This document shows positions 22,146 to 31,068 of a stretch of 64,000 nt of DNA, one piece after another. A program made the translations under genes and the position numbers. The stretch covers positions 1 to 64,000 of the forward strand of contig NZ_BMVF01000003.1 in NCBI RefSeq assembly GCF_014650575.1. Reading direction: 5' to 3'. The DNA is from Streptomyces naganishii JCM 4654 (GTDB taxonomy: Bacteria > Actinomycetota > Actinomycetes > Streptomycetales > Streptomycetaceae). Each line of letters starts with the position of its first letter. Position 1 is the stretch's first letter. Under the pieces are notes generated by a model. That model was given only the letters and a program-made list of their open reading frames with translations. It was not told where the DNA came from and did not search any database.

Positions 22146-23914
22146 CCCACACCTGGCGCATCAGCACCGTCACCGACGCCGCGCGGGCCCGGATCGCCGT
22201 GGCCCGCCTGGCCGCCGCGCACGGGGTGCCCACGCTGGAGCGCACCCGGCTGGCCACCGCCCTGAGCGCCCGCCTGCGGCAGTGCCTGACGAAGGGCGGC
22301 ACCTGGACGCTGGAAGTGCGCGGCCCCGGCCGGGGCGACGGCGAGGGCCTGCTGGACATCACCGTGACACCGGCCCGCGACGCGAGCGCCGCCGGCGAGC
22401 CGCCGTGGCGCACGGCCGTCGCCTGTCCCGAGCCCGGCGAGCCGCCGGACGGCGAGGTCCCCGGCGACGCGGCTGCCCTCGCCGAGGCGCTGCTGGGCGC
22501 CGACGAGGACACCGCGGCCGCCCTGGACAGGCTCACCGAGCAGGAGAAACTGGTCGCCTTCCACCGGGAGGAGCTGCACCAGACCAACCAGGGCGTACTG
22601 GCGCTGCACGCCGAGCTGGACGCGGCCGGGCGGGCGCAGCGGGAGGCGTTCGCCGCCGAGCGCAAGGCACGCACGGAGGCGGAGGACGCCCGCCGCAGGC
22701 TGACCTTCCTCGCGGACGCCAGCGCGGTGCTGACGGCCTCGCTCAACCACGAGGAGATCGTGCGGCTCCTGTCCGACCTGCTGGTTCCGCGGTACGCGGG
22801 CAGCGTCGACGTATGGCTGTTCGACCACGAGGGCGAGCGGGCCCGGCCCGCGCCGCATCCGGCGGCCGCGGTCCTCGCCGCCCGCACCGGGCGGCCGCAG
22901 TACGCGGCGGACCACCCGAGCGGCATGCCGGGCGTGGAGGACCGGCCGCCGTCCGCGCTGGACCCGGCGCGCCCGCTGCTGTGCATTCCGCTGCCCACGC
23001 GGCGGGCGCCGCAGGGCGTGCTCACGCTGTCGCCGCCCGGCGGGCGCTGGGACCCCGACGACGCGGTCATGCTGATCGAGCTGACCCGGCGGGCCAGCAT
23101 CGCCATCGACAACGCGCGCCGCTTCGAGCACAACCGCGACATCGCCGAGACACTCCAGCGCGCGCTGCTCACCGACCTGCCCACCACGCCGGGCCTCGGC
23201 CTGGCCGCGCGGTACCTTCCGGCGACGCGCGGGCTGAACATCGGCGGCGACTGGTACGACGCCTTCCGGCAGCCGGACGGCAGCCTCATCACGGTGATCG
23301 GCGACGTCACCGGCCACGGGCTGCACGCGGCGGTGATGATGAGCCAGCTGCGCACCGCGCTGCGCGCCTACGCCGTCGACGGCGGCAGCCCGGGGCAGCT
23401 GCTGACCCGGCTGCACGTGTTCCTGCACCACCTCCAGCCCGACCTGTACGCCACCGCCGTCATCGCCCGCTTCCACCCGGACGACCCCACTCTCACCTGG
23501 GCCGCCGCGGGTCATCCGCCGCCCATGCTGCGCATGCCGGACGGGCGGGTGCGCGTGCTGGACGCCAAGCCCGGCGCGATGCTCGGCATTCCGCTGCGGC
23601 AGGAGATCGGCGACCACACCGTGCGCCTGTCCCCCGGTTCGACGCTGGCGCTCTACACCGACGGGCTGGTGGAGCGGCGCGCACAGGGCATAGACCCGGG
23701 CGTCGAGCGTCTCGCGGCCGCGCTCGGGACGTTCGCGTCGGCCGAGCTGGACGCCGACCTGGAGGGCTCGGCCGACCGCCTGCTGGAGCCGATGCTGAGC
23801 GACTCCGAGCGCGACGACGACGTGTGTCTGCTGCTGTGCCACATCGACAGCGCGGCAGGGCCGCCCGCGGCGACCACGCCGGCATCGGCGGCCGCGGGCG
23901 ACCGGCACGCCTGA
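22142..23914 (+). CDS. GAF-PP2C phosphatase, stressosome output (RsbU-like)
   Basis: The 590-residue protein has an N-terminal region (1-100) that vaguely resembles a degenerate GHKL domain, a coiled coil (about 130-195, TEQEKLVAFHREELHQ), a GAF domain (about 205-335) and a SpoIIE/PP2C domain with GGDWYDAF (near 370), IGDVTGHG, AAGHPPPML, LYTDGLVERR and DDDVCLLL. It would act on an RsbV-type STAS protein and so turn on a SigB-family sigma factor. ATG 22142 overlaps the stop of the preceding gene by 4 bases. It is the last gene of the operon. Confidence 0.9.
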   Translation: MTHTWRISTVTDAARARIAVARLAAAHGVPTLERTRLATALSARLRQCLTKGGTWTLEVRGPGRGDGEGLLDITVTPARDASAAGEPPWRTAVACPEPGEPPDGEVPGDAAALAEALLGADEDTAAALDRLTEQEKLVAFHREELHQTNQGVLALHAELDAAGRAQREAFAAERKARTEAEDARRRLTFLADASAVLTASLNHEEIVRLLSDLLVPRYAGSVDVWLFDHEGERARPAPHPAAAVLAARTGRPQYAADHPSGMPGVEDRPPSALDPARPLLCIPLPTRRAPQGVLTLSPPGGRWDPDDAVMLIELTRRASIAIDNARRFEHNRDIAETLQRALLTDLPTTPGLGLAARYLPATRGLNIGGDWYDAFRQPDGSLITVIGDVTGHGLHAAVMMSQLRTALRAYAVDGGSPGQLLTRLHVFLHHLQPDLYATAVIARFHPDDPTLTWAAAGHPPPMLRMPDGRVRVLDAKPGAMLGIPLRQEIGDHTVRLSPGSTLALYTDGLVERRAQGIDPGVERLAAALGTFASAELDADLEGSADRLLEPMLSDSERDDDVCLLLCHIDSAAGPPAATTPASAAAGDRHA

Positions 23915-24245
23915 CCGCCCCCGCGACCGGGTACGGCCACTCGCCCCGGGCCCCTCGCCCCGGGCACCCGTTCGCACCAGAGGCCCGCACCGGCCCCGCG
24001 GTCCGGTCCGGCCCGCCGCCCGCGCGGGCCGCCGTCATGGATCGCGCCGTCGCGGGCACTCGTGCGGGCGTTCCGCCTGGTGCGGACGGCCCCCGGTGGG
24101 GGCATCGTGGTGCTCGGCGCGTGTGTCCGGTCGCGGGCCCGGGCCGGGCCCCATGGACCGGTGAGGACGGATCGCCGAGGTGCGAATCGGCGATCCAGGG
24201 GCAGGCGCATGGCGTCGAGGCAGACCGCCTGGAGCCGCAGAAGGG
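23915..24245. other. 331-bp intergenic region
   Basis: No convincing gene on either strand. The first 110 bases are C-rich with short repeats of CCCCGGGC type. The second half should hold the promoter of the NADH dehydrogenase gene, but I see no clear -10/-35 pair. Confidence 0.5.
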
Positions 24246-25628
24246 ATGAACACCGTGACACGACCCAGGATCCTGGTGGTTGGCGCAGGCTTCGCCGGGG
24301 TGGAGTGCGTACGCCGTCTGGAACGCAGGCTCTCCCCGAACGAGGCCGACGTCACCCTGGTGACGCCGTTCGCCTACCAGCTCTATCTGCCCCTGCTGCC
24401 CCAGGTGGCCTCCGGGGTGCTCACGCCCCAGTCGATCGCCGTGTCCCTGCGCCGCAGCAGGAAGTACCGCACCCGCATCATCCCGGGCGGCGCGATCGGC
24501 GTGGACCTGAAGGCCAAGGTCTGCGTGGTCCGCACCGTCACCGACCGCGTCGTCGAGGAGTCGTACGACTACATCGTGATGGCTCCGGGCAGTGTCACCC
24601 GCACGTTCGACATCCCGGGTCTGACGGACCACGCCTTCGGCATGAAGACCCTCGCGGAGGCCGCCTACATCCGCGACCACGTCATCACCCAGCTGGACCT
24701 GGCCGACGCCAGCGAGGACCCGGCCGAGCGGGCCGCGCGGCTGCAGTTCGTGGTGGTGGGCGGCGGTTACGCCGGCACCGAGACGGCCGCGTGTCTCCAG
24801 CGCCTGACGCACGCCGCCGTCAAGCGCTACCCACGCCTCGACCCGTCCCTGATCAAGTGGCACCTGATCGACATCGCGCCGAAGCTCATGCCGGAGCTGG
24901 GCGACAAGCTGGGCCGCTCCGCCCAGGAGGTGCTGCGGCGGCGCGGCATCGAGATCTCGCTCGGGGTGTCCATCGCCAAGGCCGGTCCCGAGGAGGTCAC
25001 CTTCACCGACGGGCGGGTGGTGCCCACGCACACCCTGATCTGGACGGCGGGCGTCGTGGCGAGCCCCCTCATGGCCACCCTCGGCGCCGAGACGATCAAG
25101 GGGCGGCTCGCGGTGACCCCCGAGATGTGCCTGCCGGGCTACGACGGGGTGTTCGCCCTCGGCGACTCGGCGGCCGTGCCGGACCTCGCCAAGGGCGACG
25201 GCGCGGTGTGCCCGCCGACCGCGCAGCACGCGATGCGGCAGGGCAAGCGGGTGGCGGAGAACGTCATCGCGACCTTGCGCGGCGAGCCCATGCGGCCCTA
25301 CGAGCACCGGGACCTCGGCCTGGTCGTCGACCTGGGCGGCACGGACGCGGTCGCCAAGCCGTTCGGCGTGGAGCTGCACGGGCTGCCCGCCCAGACGGTG
25401 GCCCGCGGCTACCACCTCGGGGCGCTGCGCACGAACGTCGCCAAGACCAGGGTGGCCACGAACTGGCTGCTCAACGCCATCGCCGGGGACGACTTCGTGC
25501 GGACCGGCTTCCAGGCGCGCAAGCCCGCCAAGCTGAAGGACTTCGAGTACACGGACGCGTACATGACGCCGGAGCAGGTGCGCGAGCACGTGGAGCGGCG
25601 GGCCGGGGCCGGGACCGGACAGCCCTGA
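24246..25628 (+). CDS. Type II NADH dehydrogenase-like FAD oxidoreductase
   Basis: The 460-residue protein has the two-dinucleotide-fold layout of NDH-2: an FAD site ILVVGAGFAGVECVRRL at the N-terminus, VTPFAYQLYLPLLPQVASG (quinone-side loop), a second GxGxxG at VVVGGGYAGTETA (NADH), and GVFALGDSAAV. It would oxidise NADH and reduce quinone at the inner face of the membrane without pumping protons. The C-terminal amphipathic part serves membrane attachment in the family. ATG 24246 has GGAG at 24231-24234; GTG 24255, with GAAGGG at 24240-24245, is an equally good start. It stands alone, following the stressosome operon. Confidence 0.87.
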   Translation: MNTVTRPRILVVGAGFAGVECVRRLERRLSPNEADVTLVTPFAYQLYLPLLPQVASGVLTPQSIAVSLRRSRKYRTRIIPGGAIGVDLKAKVCVVRTVTDRVVEESYDYIVMAPGSVTRTFDIPGLTDHAFGMKTLAEAAYIRDHVITQLDLADASEDPAERAARLQFVVVGGGYAGTETAACLQRLTHAAVKRYPRLDPSLIKWHLIDIAPKLMPELGDKLGRSAQEVLRRRGIEISLGVSIAKAGPEEVTFTDGRVVPTHTLIWTAGVVASPLMATLGAETIKGRLAVTPEMCLPGYDGVFALGDSAAVPDLAKGDGAVCPPTAQHAMRQGKRVAENVIATLRGEPMRPYEHRDLGLVVDLGGTDAVAKPFGVELHGLPAQTVARGYHLGALRTNVAKTRVATNWLLNAIAGDDFVRTGFQARKPAKLKDFEYTDAYMTPEQVREHVERRAGAGTGQP

Positions 25629-25803
25629 CGCCGCGCGCGCGACGGCGACGGCGGCGCCGGGGGCGCCGGCCGGGCGGCGGTGCACGCGGGCGCGGGCGTC
25701 CGCTGGCGTCCGCGGGGCGCGGCCGGGCCGTGGGAAGCGGCCCGGCCGCGGAGTGCCATGCTGGGAGGACCGGTGATCACGTGGAACGGGAGAGTACGGC
25801 GGC

Positions 25804-28053
25804 GTGAGGGCAGCGGAGGGGTCGCTCTGGGTCAGGGTGCGCGACCGCGTCGCGGCGTCCGATCCGGGGCTGCTGAGGCTCGCGGCCGCTTCCCGTACGG
25901 CGGGCTCGCTCGCGCTGACCCTGGCCGTGCTCGCCGTGCTGGGCTCCCCCGTCACCCATCTGGTGGGCGGCGCCATCGCGTCGATGGTGGCGTCCTTCGC
26001 GATCCGCGAGAAGCAGCGCTCCCAGCAGGCCGTCACCCTCGCCCTGGGACTGCCCGTCGCACTGGCGTCGGTGTCGCTGGCCGCGCTGCTCAACACGCGT
26101 GTGGTGGCCGGGGACGTCTTCTTCGTGGCGCTGATCTTCTGCGCGGTCTACAGCCGCCGGTTCGGTGACCGGGGCAACGCGCTCGGCCTGATCGGCTTCC
26201 AGATCTACTTCATGTCCCTGTTCGTCGGCGCGACCGCGGCGACGCTGCCGGGCCTGTACGCCGTGCTCGCCGTCGCGTTCGGGTGCAGCGCACTGGTCCG
26301 CTTCGTGATCGTGTACGAGACGCCCGCGGGCATCCTCCAGCGGCTGCGCGAGGCGTTCCGGGTGCGTCTGGCCCAGCTGGTCTCCGCCCAGATCGAGTTG
26401 CTGGACGCGGGCCCCGACGAGGCCGACAAGGCCCTGGAGACGGTGCGCGAGGGCACGGCCCGGCTGCACGAGACGGCCATGATGATCCAGGGCCGGCTGG
26501 AGGAGGGCACCGCCGACGAGGCCGTGGCGCGGCTGGTGCAGCGGCGGATCGCGGGCGCCGAGATCGCCGCCGAGCGGCTGGGCCTGCTGCTCCTGAACGC
26601 CCGCAGCGCCGAGCGGACGAACACGCTCACCCTGCACCTGCCCGGCGCGCCCGTGCCCTCGGGCGGCGAGCTGCCGGTGCGGGACCGGGCCCGCGACATG
26701 CTGCGCCGGGACCTGGGAGCGCTGCGCATACTGGTGCTGCGGCCGGTCGGTGAGGGCGGCACCGCGATGTCGCACCTGCGCAACCGGCTCCTCGGCTACC
26801 GCGACGAGGAGAACCTGCCGCCCGCATCGGCCCCCGTGCAGGACGTCTTCCGCGGCATCGGCGAGGCGGCTCGCGCGGTCATGGGTCTGAGGGTCGCACT
26901 GGACGGCCCGCAGGACGAGTCCGACGACTCCCCCGCCACCACCCGCTCCCGGGAGGAGCTGGACGCCGAGAGCGCGGCCATCGAGGGCGCCGAGGAGGGC
27001 GAGCGGGAGGAGCAGGAGGCCCCGACCGGGTTGCGGCGGCCGACCACACGGGCCGCGGTGCAGGTCTCGGTGGGGTCGGCGCTGGCGATCGTCGGCGGCG
27101 AGTTCCTCTCCAGCCAGCGCTGGTACTGGGCGGTGCTGACCTGCTGGATCGTCTTCATCAACACCTCCTCCACGGGCGAGATCGTGGTCAAGGGCTACCG
27201 CAGGCTGCTGGGCACCGTGCTCGGGGTGGTGGCCGGCATCCTGCTGGCGGGCCTGGTCGGTCCGCACACGTGGACCGCGCTGGGCATAGTGCTGCTGTTC
27301 GTCTTCGCGATGTTCTACACCGCCCCGCTGTCGTACACGCTGATGTCGTTCTTCGTGACCGCCGCGCTGGGGCTGCTCTACACGCTGCTGCACAGGTACA
27401 GCTGGGAGGTGCTGGTGCTGCGGGTGGAGGAGACCGCGCTCGGTGCCGCCTGCGGGATCATCGCCGCCGCCCTGGTGCTGCCGGTGCGCACCGACCGCCG
27501 TACGAACGAACTGCTGGTGACCGTGCTCCGGCGGCTGTCCGAGGTCACCGGGGCCGCCGTCGAGCAGCTGAGCGGTGGTCCGGGGGACGACCTGCTGGAC
27601 CGGGCACGCGATCTGGACCGGGCGCTCGGCGACCTGCGCTCGGCCACCCAGCCCCTGACGCACCCGATCACTCCGTTGCGCACCAGGCGCGACACGGCCC
27701 AGTACCTCGTGGCCCTGCTGGAGACGTGCGCCTACCACGCGCGTTCGCTGGCGGCGACGGCCGAGCTGCTGCCCACCCATCCCTCGATCGCGGCGGACCC
27801 GCGGCTGCGCCGGGCCTGCGCGCGGATCACCCACAACATCTCGGTGATCAGCGCGCACCTGACGGACGAGCACTGCGAGGACGCGATGGAGACGGGACCG
27901 AGCATCGCCTCGATGCTGGAGGACGCGGCACCCGGCAGCAGCCGCTACGGCCGTGTCACCGACCGGGTGCTGCGGCATCTGCAGCGGCTGGACGAGGCGG
28001 TGCTGGGCCTCGCCCGTCCGCTGGAGGTGCCGGTGCCGGAACCCGGTCGGTGA
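25804..28053 (+). CDS. FUSC-family membrane protein (aromatic acid exporter-like)
   Basis: The 749-residue protein has two hydrophobic bundles of about six helices each (roughly residues 30-165 and 425-560). A long cytoplasmic helical region lies between them and a C-terminal helical domain of about 180 residues follows. This is the FUSC/YccS/ArpB arrangement linked to export of aromatic or toxic acids; the substrate is unknown. GTG 25804 is preceded by GGGAGAG at about 25788. The acidic stretch EGAEEGEREEQEA lies in the central loop. It converges on the gene at 28097, with 43 bases between. Confidence 0.82.
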   Translation: MRAAEGSLWVRVRDRVAASDPGLLRLAAASRTAGSLALTLAVLAVLGSPVTHLVGGAIASMVASFAIREKQRSQQAVTLALGLPVALASVSLAALLNTRVVAGDVFFVALIFCAVYSRRFGDRGNALGLIGFQIYFMSLFVGATAATLPGLYAVLAVAFGCSALVRFVIVYETPAGILQRLREAFRVRLAQLVSAQIELLDAGPDEADKALETVREGTARLHETAMMIQGRLEEGTADEAVARLVQRRIAGAEIAAERLGLLLLNARSAERTNTLTLHLPGAPVPSGGELPVRDRARDMLRRDLGALRILVLRPVGEGGTAMSHLRNRLLGYRDEENLPPASAPVQDVFRGIGEAARAVMGLRVALDGPQDESDDSPATTRSREELDAESAAIEGAEEGEREEQEAPTGLRRPTTRAAVQVSVGSALAIVGGEFLSSQRWYWAVLTCWIVFINTSSTGEIVVKGYRRLLGTVLGVVAGILLAGLVGPHTWTALGIVLLFVFAMFYTAPLSYTLMSFFVTAALGLLYTLLHRYSWEVLVLRVEETALGAACGIIAAALVLPVRTDRRTNELLVTVLRRLSEVTGAAVEQLSGGPGDDLLDRARDLDRALGDLRSATQPLTHPITPLRTRRDTAQYLVALLETCAYHARSLAATAELLPTHPSIAADPRLRRACARITHNISVISAHLTDEHCEDAMETGPSIASMLEDAAPGSSRYGRVTDRVLRHLQRLDEAVLGLARPLEVPVPEPGR

Positions 28054-28096
28054 CGGCGACGCCGGGCTTCGGCCGGGGTCTTGGCGGGGGCGCGGC

Positions 28097-28528
28097 TCAG
28101 AAGTCGCTGGGCATGTCGCTCGCCTCGGCGATGGCTCGCAGTTCCTCGGTGTCGCGATGGCGGTCGCGGATGTAGTCGGCGATCTCGGTCAGCCGTCCGG
28201 GATCCGCCGCGGTCGCCGCGTCGGTGACCACCCGGACCGGGCCGGTCTCCTCGATGTCCAGCACCACCAGCTCGTTGTCCAGCCTGCCGGTGACCGCGGT
28301 GGCGATCACCAGGGCGGCCTCGTCCCGTATCTCCTGGGGCAGTCCCTCGGCCTGGGCGGCGTCCAGGGGGAAGTCGGCGGAGGGCACGCCCTGCTCGTCG
28401 ATGGCCCGCAGGACCGGGTCGACGACGTCGAGCAGCTGCGCGTAGTCCTCCTCGGGCATGCGGACCCGCAGGAGGTCGAGGTAGACCTCCACGGCCCGGC
28501 CGTCGTGCGGAAGCTCGTCATCGTTCAT
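28097..28528 (-). CDS. Conserved hypothetical acidic protein
   Basis: The 143-residue protein is acidic and probably cytoplasmic and all-alpha/beta (EVYLDLLRVRMPEEDYAQLL, VVLDIEETGPVRVVTD). I do not recognise the family. ATG 28528 has GGAG five bases upstream on the minus strand. Codon use is normal for the window. It lies 78 bases downstream of the DUF1206 gene on the same strand and may share its transcript. Confidence 0.65.
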   Translation of the reverse strand: MNDDELPHDGRAVEVYLDLLRVRMPEEDYAQLLDVVDPVLRAIDEQGVPSADFPLDAAQAEGLPQEIRDEAALVIATAVTGRLDNELVVLDIEETGPVRVVTDAATAADPGRLTEIADYIRDRHRDTEELRAIAEASDMPSDF

Positions 28529-28606
28529 CCGCTCCGTGTTCCCCTCGGGGACGGCCTCAGACTCGACGGGCGGGGCCGGCGCGAAAAATCGTCGGGGGAA
28601 CGGCGG

Positions 28607-29440
28607 TCAGACCCGGCGCCAGCGGGCCAGCGCGAAGGAGAACAGCCCGAACAGCACCAGCCCGGCCGCGACCAGCACCAGCAGCCACGGCCCGAAGGGC
28701 GTGCCGGCGAACGAGCGCAGGGTGTCGTCGAGCCCCTTCGCCCTGTCGGGCCGGGCGTCTACCGCGGCCCGTACGGCGAAGGCGCCCGCGGCGGCGAACA
28801 CCAGCCCCCGCGCGCTGCCCCCGCCGACACCGGTGACGTCGACCAGGCGCCGGGTCCGCCGCGAGAGCGCGCCGAGCTTCAGCTTGTCGTGGTAGGAGCG
28901 GCGCACGGCCTGCACGCCGATCCACACGCCGGCCACCGCGATGCCCACGCCGACGGCCCCGACCAGCCACTGGCCGGCCGGCACGCCCAGCGCGCGGGCG
29001 GTCAGGTCCCTCGACTGCTCGTCGCTGGACCTGCTCCGGCCGCTTCCGGCCGCGAAGGACAGCACGGACCAGGCGACGCAGACGTAGAACACGCACCGCA
29101 CGACGGCCAGCAGCCGCTTGCCCGGCTTGCGGCCGTCCGGCCCGGCCGATCCGAACACCGCCTCGGACAGCCGCCACAGCGCCATCCCGGCCAGTCCGGC
29201 GCCCAGCGCCCAGAGCAGCACCGCGCCGAGCGGCTCGTGCGAGAGCGCGGCGAGCGCCCCCTCGCGGTCGGCCTGCTGCCCGCCGTCGCCGAAGGCGACC
29301 CGCAGCGCCAGCACCCCGACCAGCAGATAGATCACGCCGCGTGCGGCCAGTCCGGCCCGCGCGGCCCCCTCCGTCACCGAACCCTTCGCCGCGCGCCGGA
29401 CTCGCGTCCGCGCGGGCCGGGCCATGGCACTCGTGTCCAT
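28607..29440 (-). CDS. DUF1206 membrane protein
   Basis: The 277-residue protein shows the DUF1206 pattern: three repeats of a two-helix unit, with starts at RAGLAARGVIYLLVGVLAL, LLAVVRCVFYVCVAWSVL and GSARGLVFAAAGAFAVRAA. In total there are about six membrane helices. The function is unknown. ATG 29440 follows GGAGG by a few bases on the minus strand; the longer frame to 29485 has no signal. Confidence 0.8.
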   Translation of the reverse strand: MDTSAMARPARTRVRRAAKGSVTEGAARAGLAARGVIYLLVGVLALRVAFGDGGQQADREGALAALSHEPLGAVLLWALGAGLAGMALWRLSEAVFGSAGPDGRKPGKRLLAVVRCVFYVCVAWSVLSFAAGSGRSRSSDEQSRDLTARALGVPAGQWLVGAVGVGIAVAGVWIGVQAVRRSYHDKLKLGALSRRTRRLVDVTGVGGGSARGLVFAAAGAFAVRAAVDARPDRAKGLDDTLRSFAGTPFGPWLLVLVAAGLVLFGLFSFALARWRRV

Positions 29441-29596
29441 CTCCACCTCCGGACAAGCGGATGCCCCGGCTCGCCCCCGGCACACCGGGCGTCCGCGGTG
29501 CGGGCGGGCACACCGCTGCCCGCGGGCGTTCGGAAACGCACGCGGGCAGCGGGGTACGGCGCGATACGACGGAATATGGCGGGTACGGCGGCGGAG

Positions 29597-29661
29597 GGCC
29601 GCCGGTGCTCAGGCGGTGGGCCGCCAGTGCTGAGGCGGGAGGACCGCCGGTGCTCAGGCGG
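29597..29661. repeat. Three 20-bp direct repeats across the DUF5133 stop codon
   Basis: Near-identical copies (GGCCGCCGGTGCTCAGGCGG type) start at 29597, 29619 and 29642. The third copy contains the stop codon of the DUF5133 gene on the minus strand. The duplications lie just downstream of that gene and upstream of the DUF1206 gene. Confidence 0.75.
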
Positions 29662-29944
29662 GCTGGGGCGTCACCCGTGCGTCACCGGTCACGGGGGCGG
29701 TCCTGGTCACCGGAGTGACGGGTACCCGCGCGGCGGCGCGAGGGGCCCCCGCGGCCGCGAGCATCCGGTGGGCGGCCTCCAGGGCGGGGCCGACCGCGCG
29801 CGTGCCCGTCGACACGCAGAGCGTGTACGCGAGGTCCTGCGACCGGGTGCTCCGGCCGCTCGCCGCGGTGCGCTGTTCCTCGGCGAGCGCCGTCTCGTAC
29901 TCGTCGAGGAGCCTGCGCAGGAATTCGGGGTGGGGCATCAGCAC
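29654..29944 (-). CDS. DUF5133 protein, coupled to sigma factor gene
   Basis: The 96-residue protein begins MLMPHPEFLRRLLDEYE, the N-terminus that I recall for the Streptomyces DUF5133 family, and has a helical core and a Pro/Thr/Val-rich tail. The function is unknown. Start GTG 29944 lies 4 bases after the stop of the sigma factor gene on the same strand, so it is probably coupled to it. A role as a small sigma-associated regulator is a guess from position. Its stop codon lies in a short tandem repeat. Confidence 0.72.
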   Translation of the reverse strand: MLMPHPEFLRRLLDEYETALAEEQRTAASGRSTRSQDLAYTLCVSTGTRAVGPALEAAHRMLAAAGAPRAAARVPVTPVTRTAPVTGDARVTPQPA

Positions 29945-29948
29945 TCGG

Positions 29949-30857
29949 TCACGCTCCAGTGGTGTTCGTGGGCCGGGTCGGGTTGCCGCGGCGGCCGGTC
30001 CGCTCCGCCATCACCTCGTTGCGCACCCGGGCGCAACTGCGGCTGATCAGACGGGAGACGTGCATCTGGGAGATGCCGAGCCGGTCGGCGATGCGGCTTT
30101 GTGTCATGTCCTCGAAGAAGCGCATGTAGAGGATGGCGCGTTCGCGTTCGGGAAGCCGGCGCAGTCCTTCCTTGGCCGACTCCCGGTCGACGACGGTGTC
30201 GTAGGAGCCGTCCGCCGAGCCCAGGGTGTCGGCGAGGCTGTAGCCGTCCGCGCCGGTGGCGAGTTCGGCGTCCAGCGACAGGGTGCTGAAGCTCTCCAGC
30301 GCCTCCATGCCCGCGTTGACCTCCTCCTCGGTCAGCCCGGTGTGGGCCGCGATGGCGGCGACCGAGGGCTCGGGGCTGCCCGGGTGCTGGGTGAGCTCGC
30401 GGCGGGCCACGCGCACCTTGTTGCGCAGTTCCTGGACCCGGCGGGGCACGCGCAGCGCCCACATCCGGTCCCGGAAGTGCCGCTTGACCTCACCGGTGAT
30501 GGTGGGCACGGCGTAGCTCTCGAAGGCCCCCCGGTCCGGGTCGAACCGGTCGATCGCCTTGACCAGTCCCAGCGCCGCCACCTGCCGAAGGTCCTCGATC
30601 GACTCGCCGCGGTCTCGGAAGCGGCCCGCGATGCGGTGGGCCATGGGCAGCCACGCGGTGACGAGTTCATCGCGGACGGCGTCCCGTTCGGGGCCCTCCC
30701 CGGCGTCGGCCAGACGCCTGAACAGGGCGGCGGTCTCGGGAGCGTCGTCGTGCTGCCGCCGGGCGGGTCCGGCGTGGTCCTCCCGGGCTCCGGGTCCCGC
30801 GGGGGTGGCGTGGTCTTCGTGGGCGCCAGGGCGGCTTGTCGACATATCGATGAGCAT
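29949..30857 (-). CDS. SigB/SigF-family RNA polymerase sigma factor
   Basis: The 302-residue sigma factor of the SigB/F/G subfamily has a disordered N-terminus of about 60 residues, region 2 (RFRDRGESIEDLRQVAALGL ... FESYAVPTITGEVKRHFRD), region 3 (VAAIAAHTGLTEEEVNAGM) and region 4 with the HTH near MTQSRIADRLGISQMHVSR. Such factors are held by RsbW-type anti-sigma kinases, and one such gene lies directly upstream on the same strand. ATG 30857 has AGGAG at a good distance; ATG 30845 is an alternative. By gene order it may correspond to S. coelicolor SigM, part of the SigB osmotic/oxidative cascade. That is from memory and unchecked. Confidence 0.92.
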   Translation of the reverse strand: MLIDMSTSRPGAHEDHATPAGPGAREDHAGPARRQHDDAPETAALFRRLADAGEGPERDAVRDELVTAWLPMAHRIAGRFRDRGESIEDLRQVAALGLVKAIDRFDPDRGAFESYAVPTITGEVKRHFRDRMWALRVPRRVQELRNKVRVARRELTQHPGSPEPSVAAIAAHTGLTEEEVNAGMEALESFSTLSLDAELATGADGYSLADTLGSADGSYDTVVDRESAKEGLRRLPERERAILYMRFFEDMTQSRIADRLGISQMHVSRLISRSCARVRNEVMAERTGRRGNPTRPTNTTGA

Positions 30858-30994
30858 GCGGAATCGCTCCTGAACGGTGGTTTCAGGGAATGACCGCGGA
30901 AGGGATCGCACTGTCCGGTGGCACCTGGAGGGCCTACCGGAGCAGTCGTGCCGCTCCCGCCGACGCGCCTCCGGTCCGAAGCACGAGTTTCCGT

Positions 30995-31019
30995 CTGCCC
31001 GGGAGTCGGACGGGCAAAC
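30995..31019 (-). promoter_or_regulatory. Possible SigB-type promoter for the sigma factor gene
   Basis: On the minus strand GTTT, 15 bases, then GGGCAG matches the SigB-family pattern GNNT-N14-16-GGGTAC/T in the first part and at four of six -10 bases. It lies about 140 bases upstream of the start, between the HATPase gene and the sigma gene. It would imply autoregulation. Confidence 0.3.
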
Positions 31020-31068
31020 TCCGTTTCGGGCAATCCTTTGCAGCGGGCAATGCTTCGGCGCCACCCGC

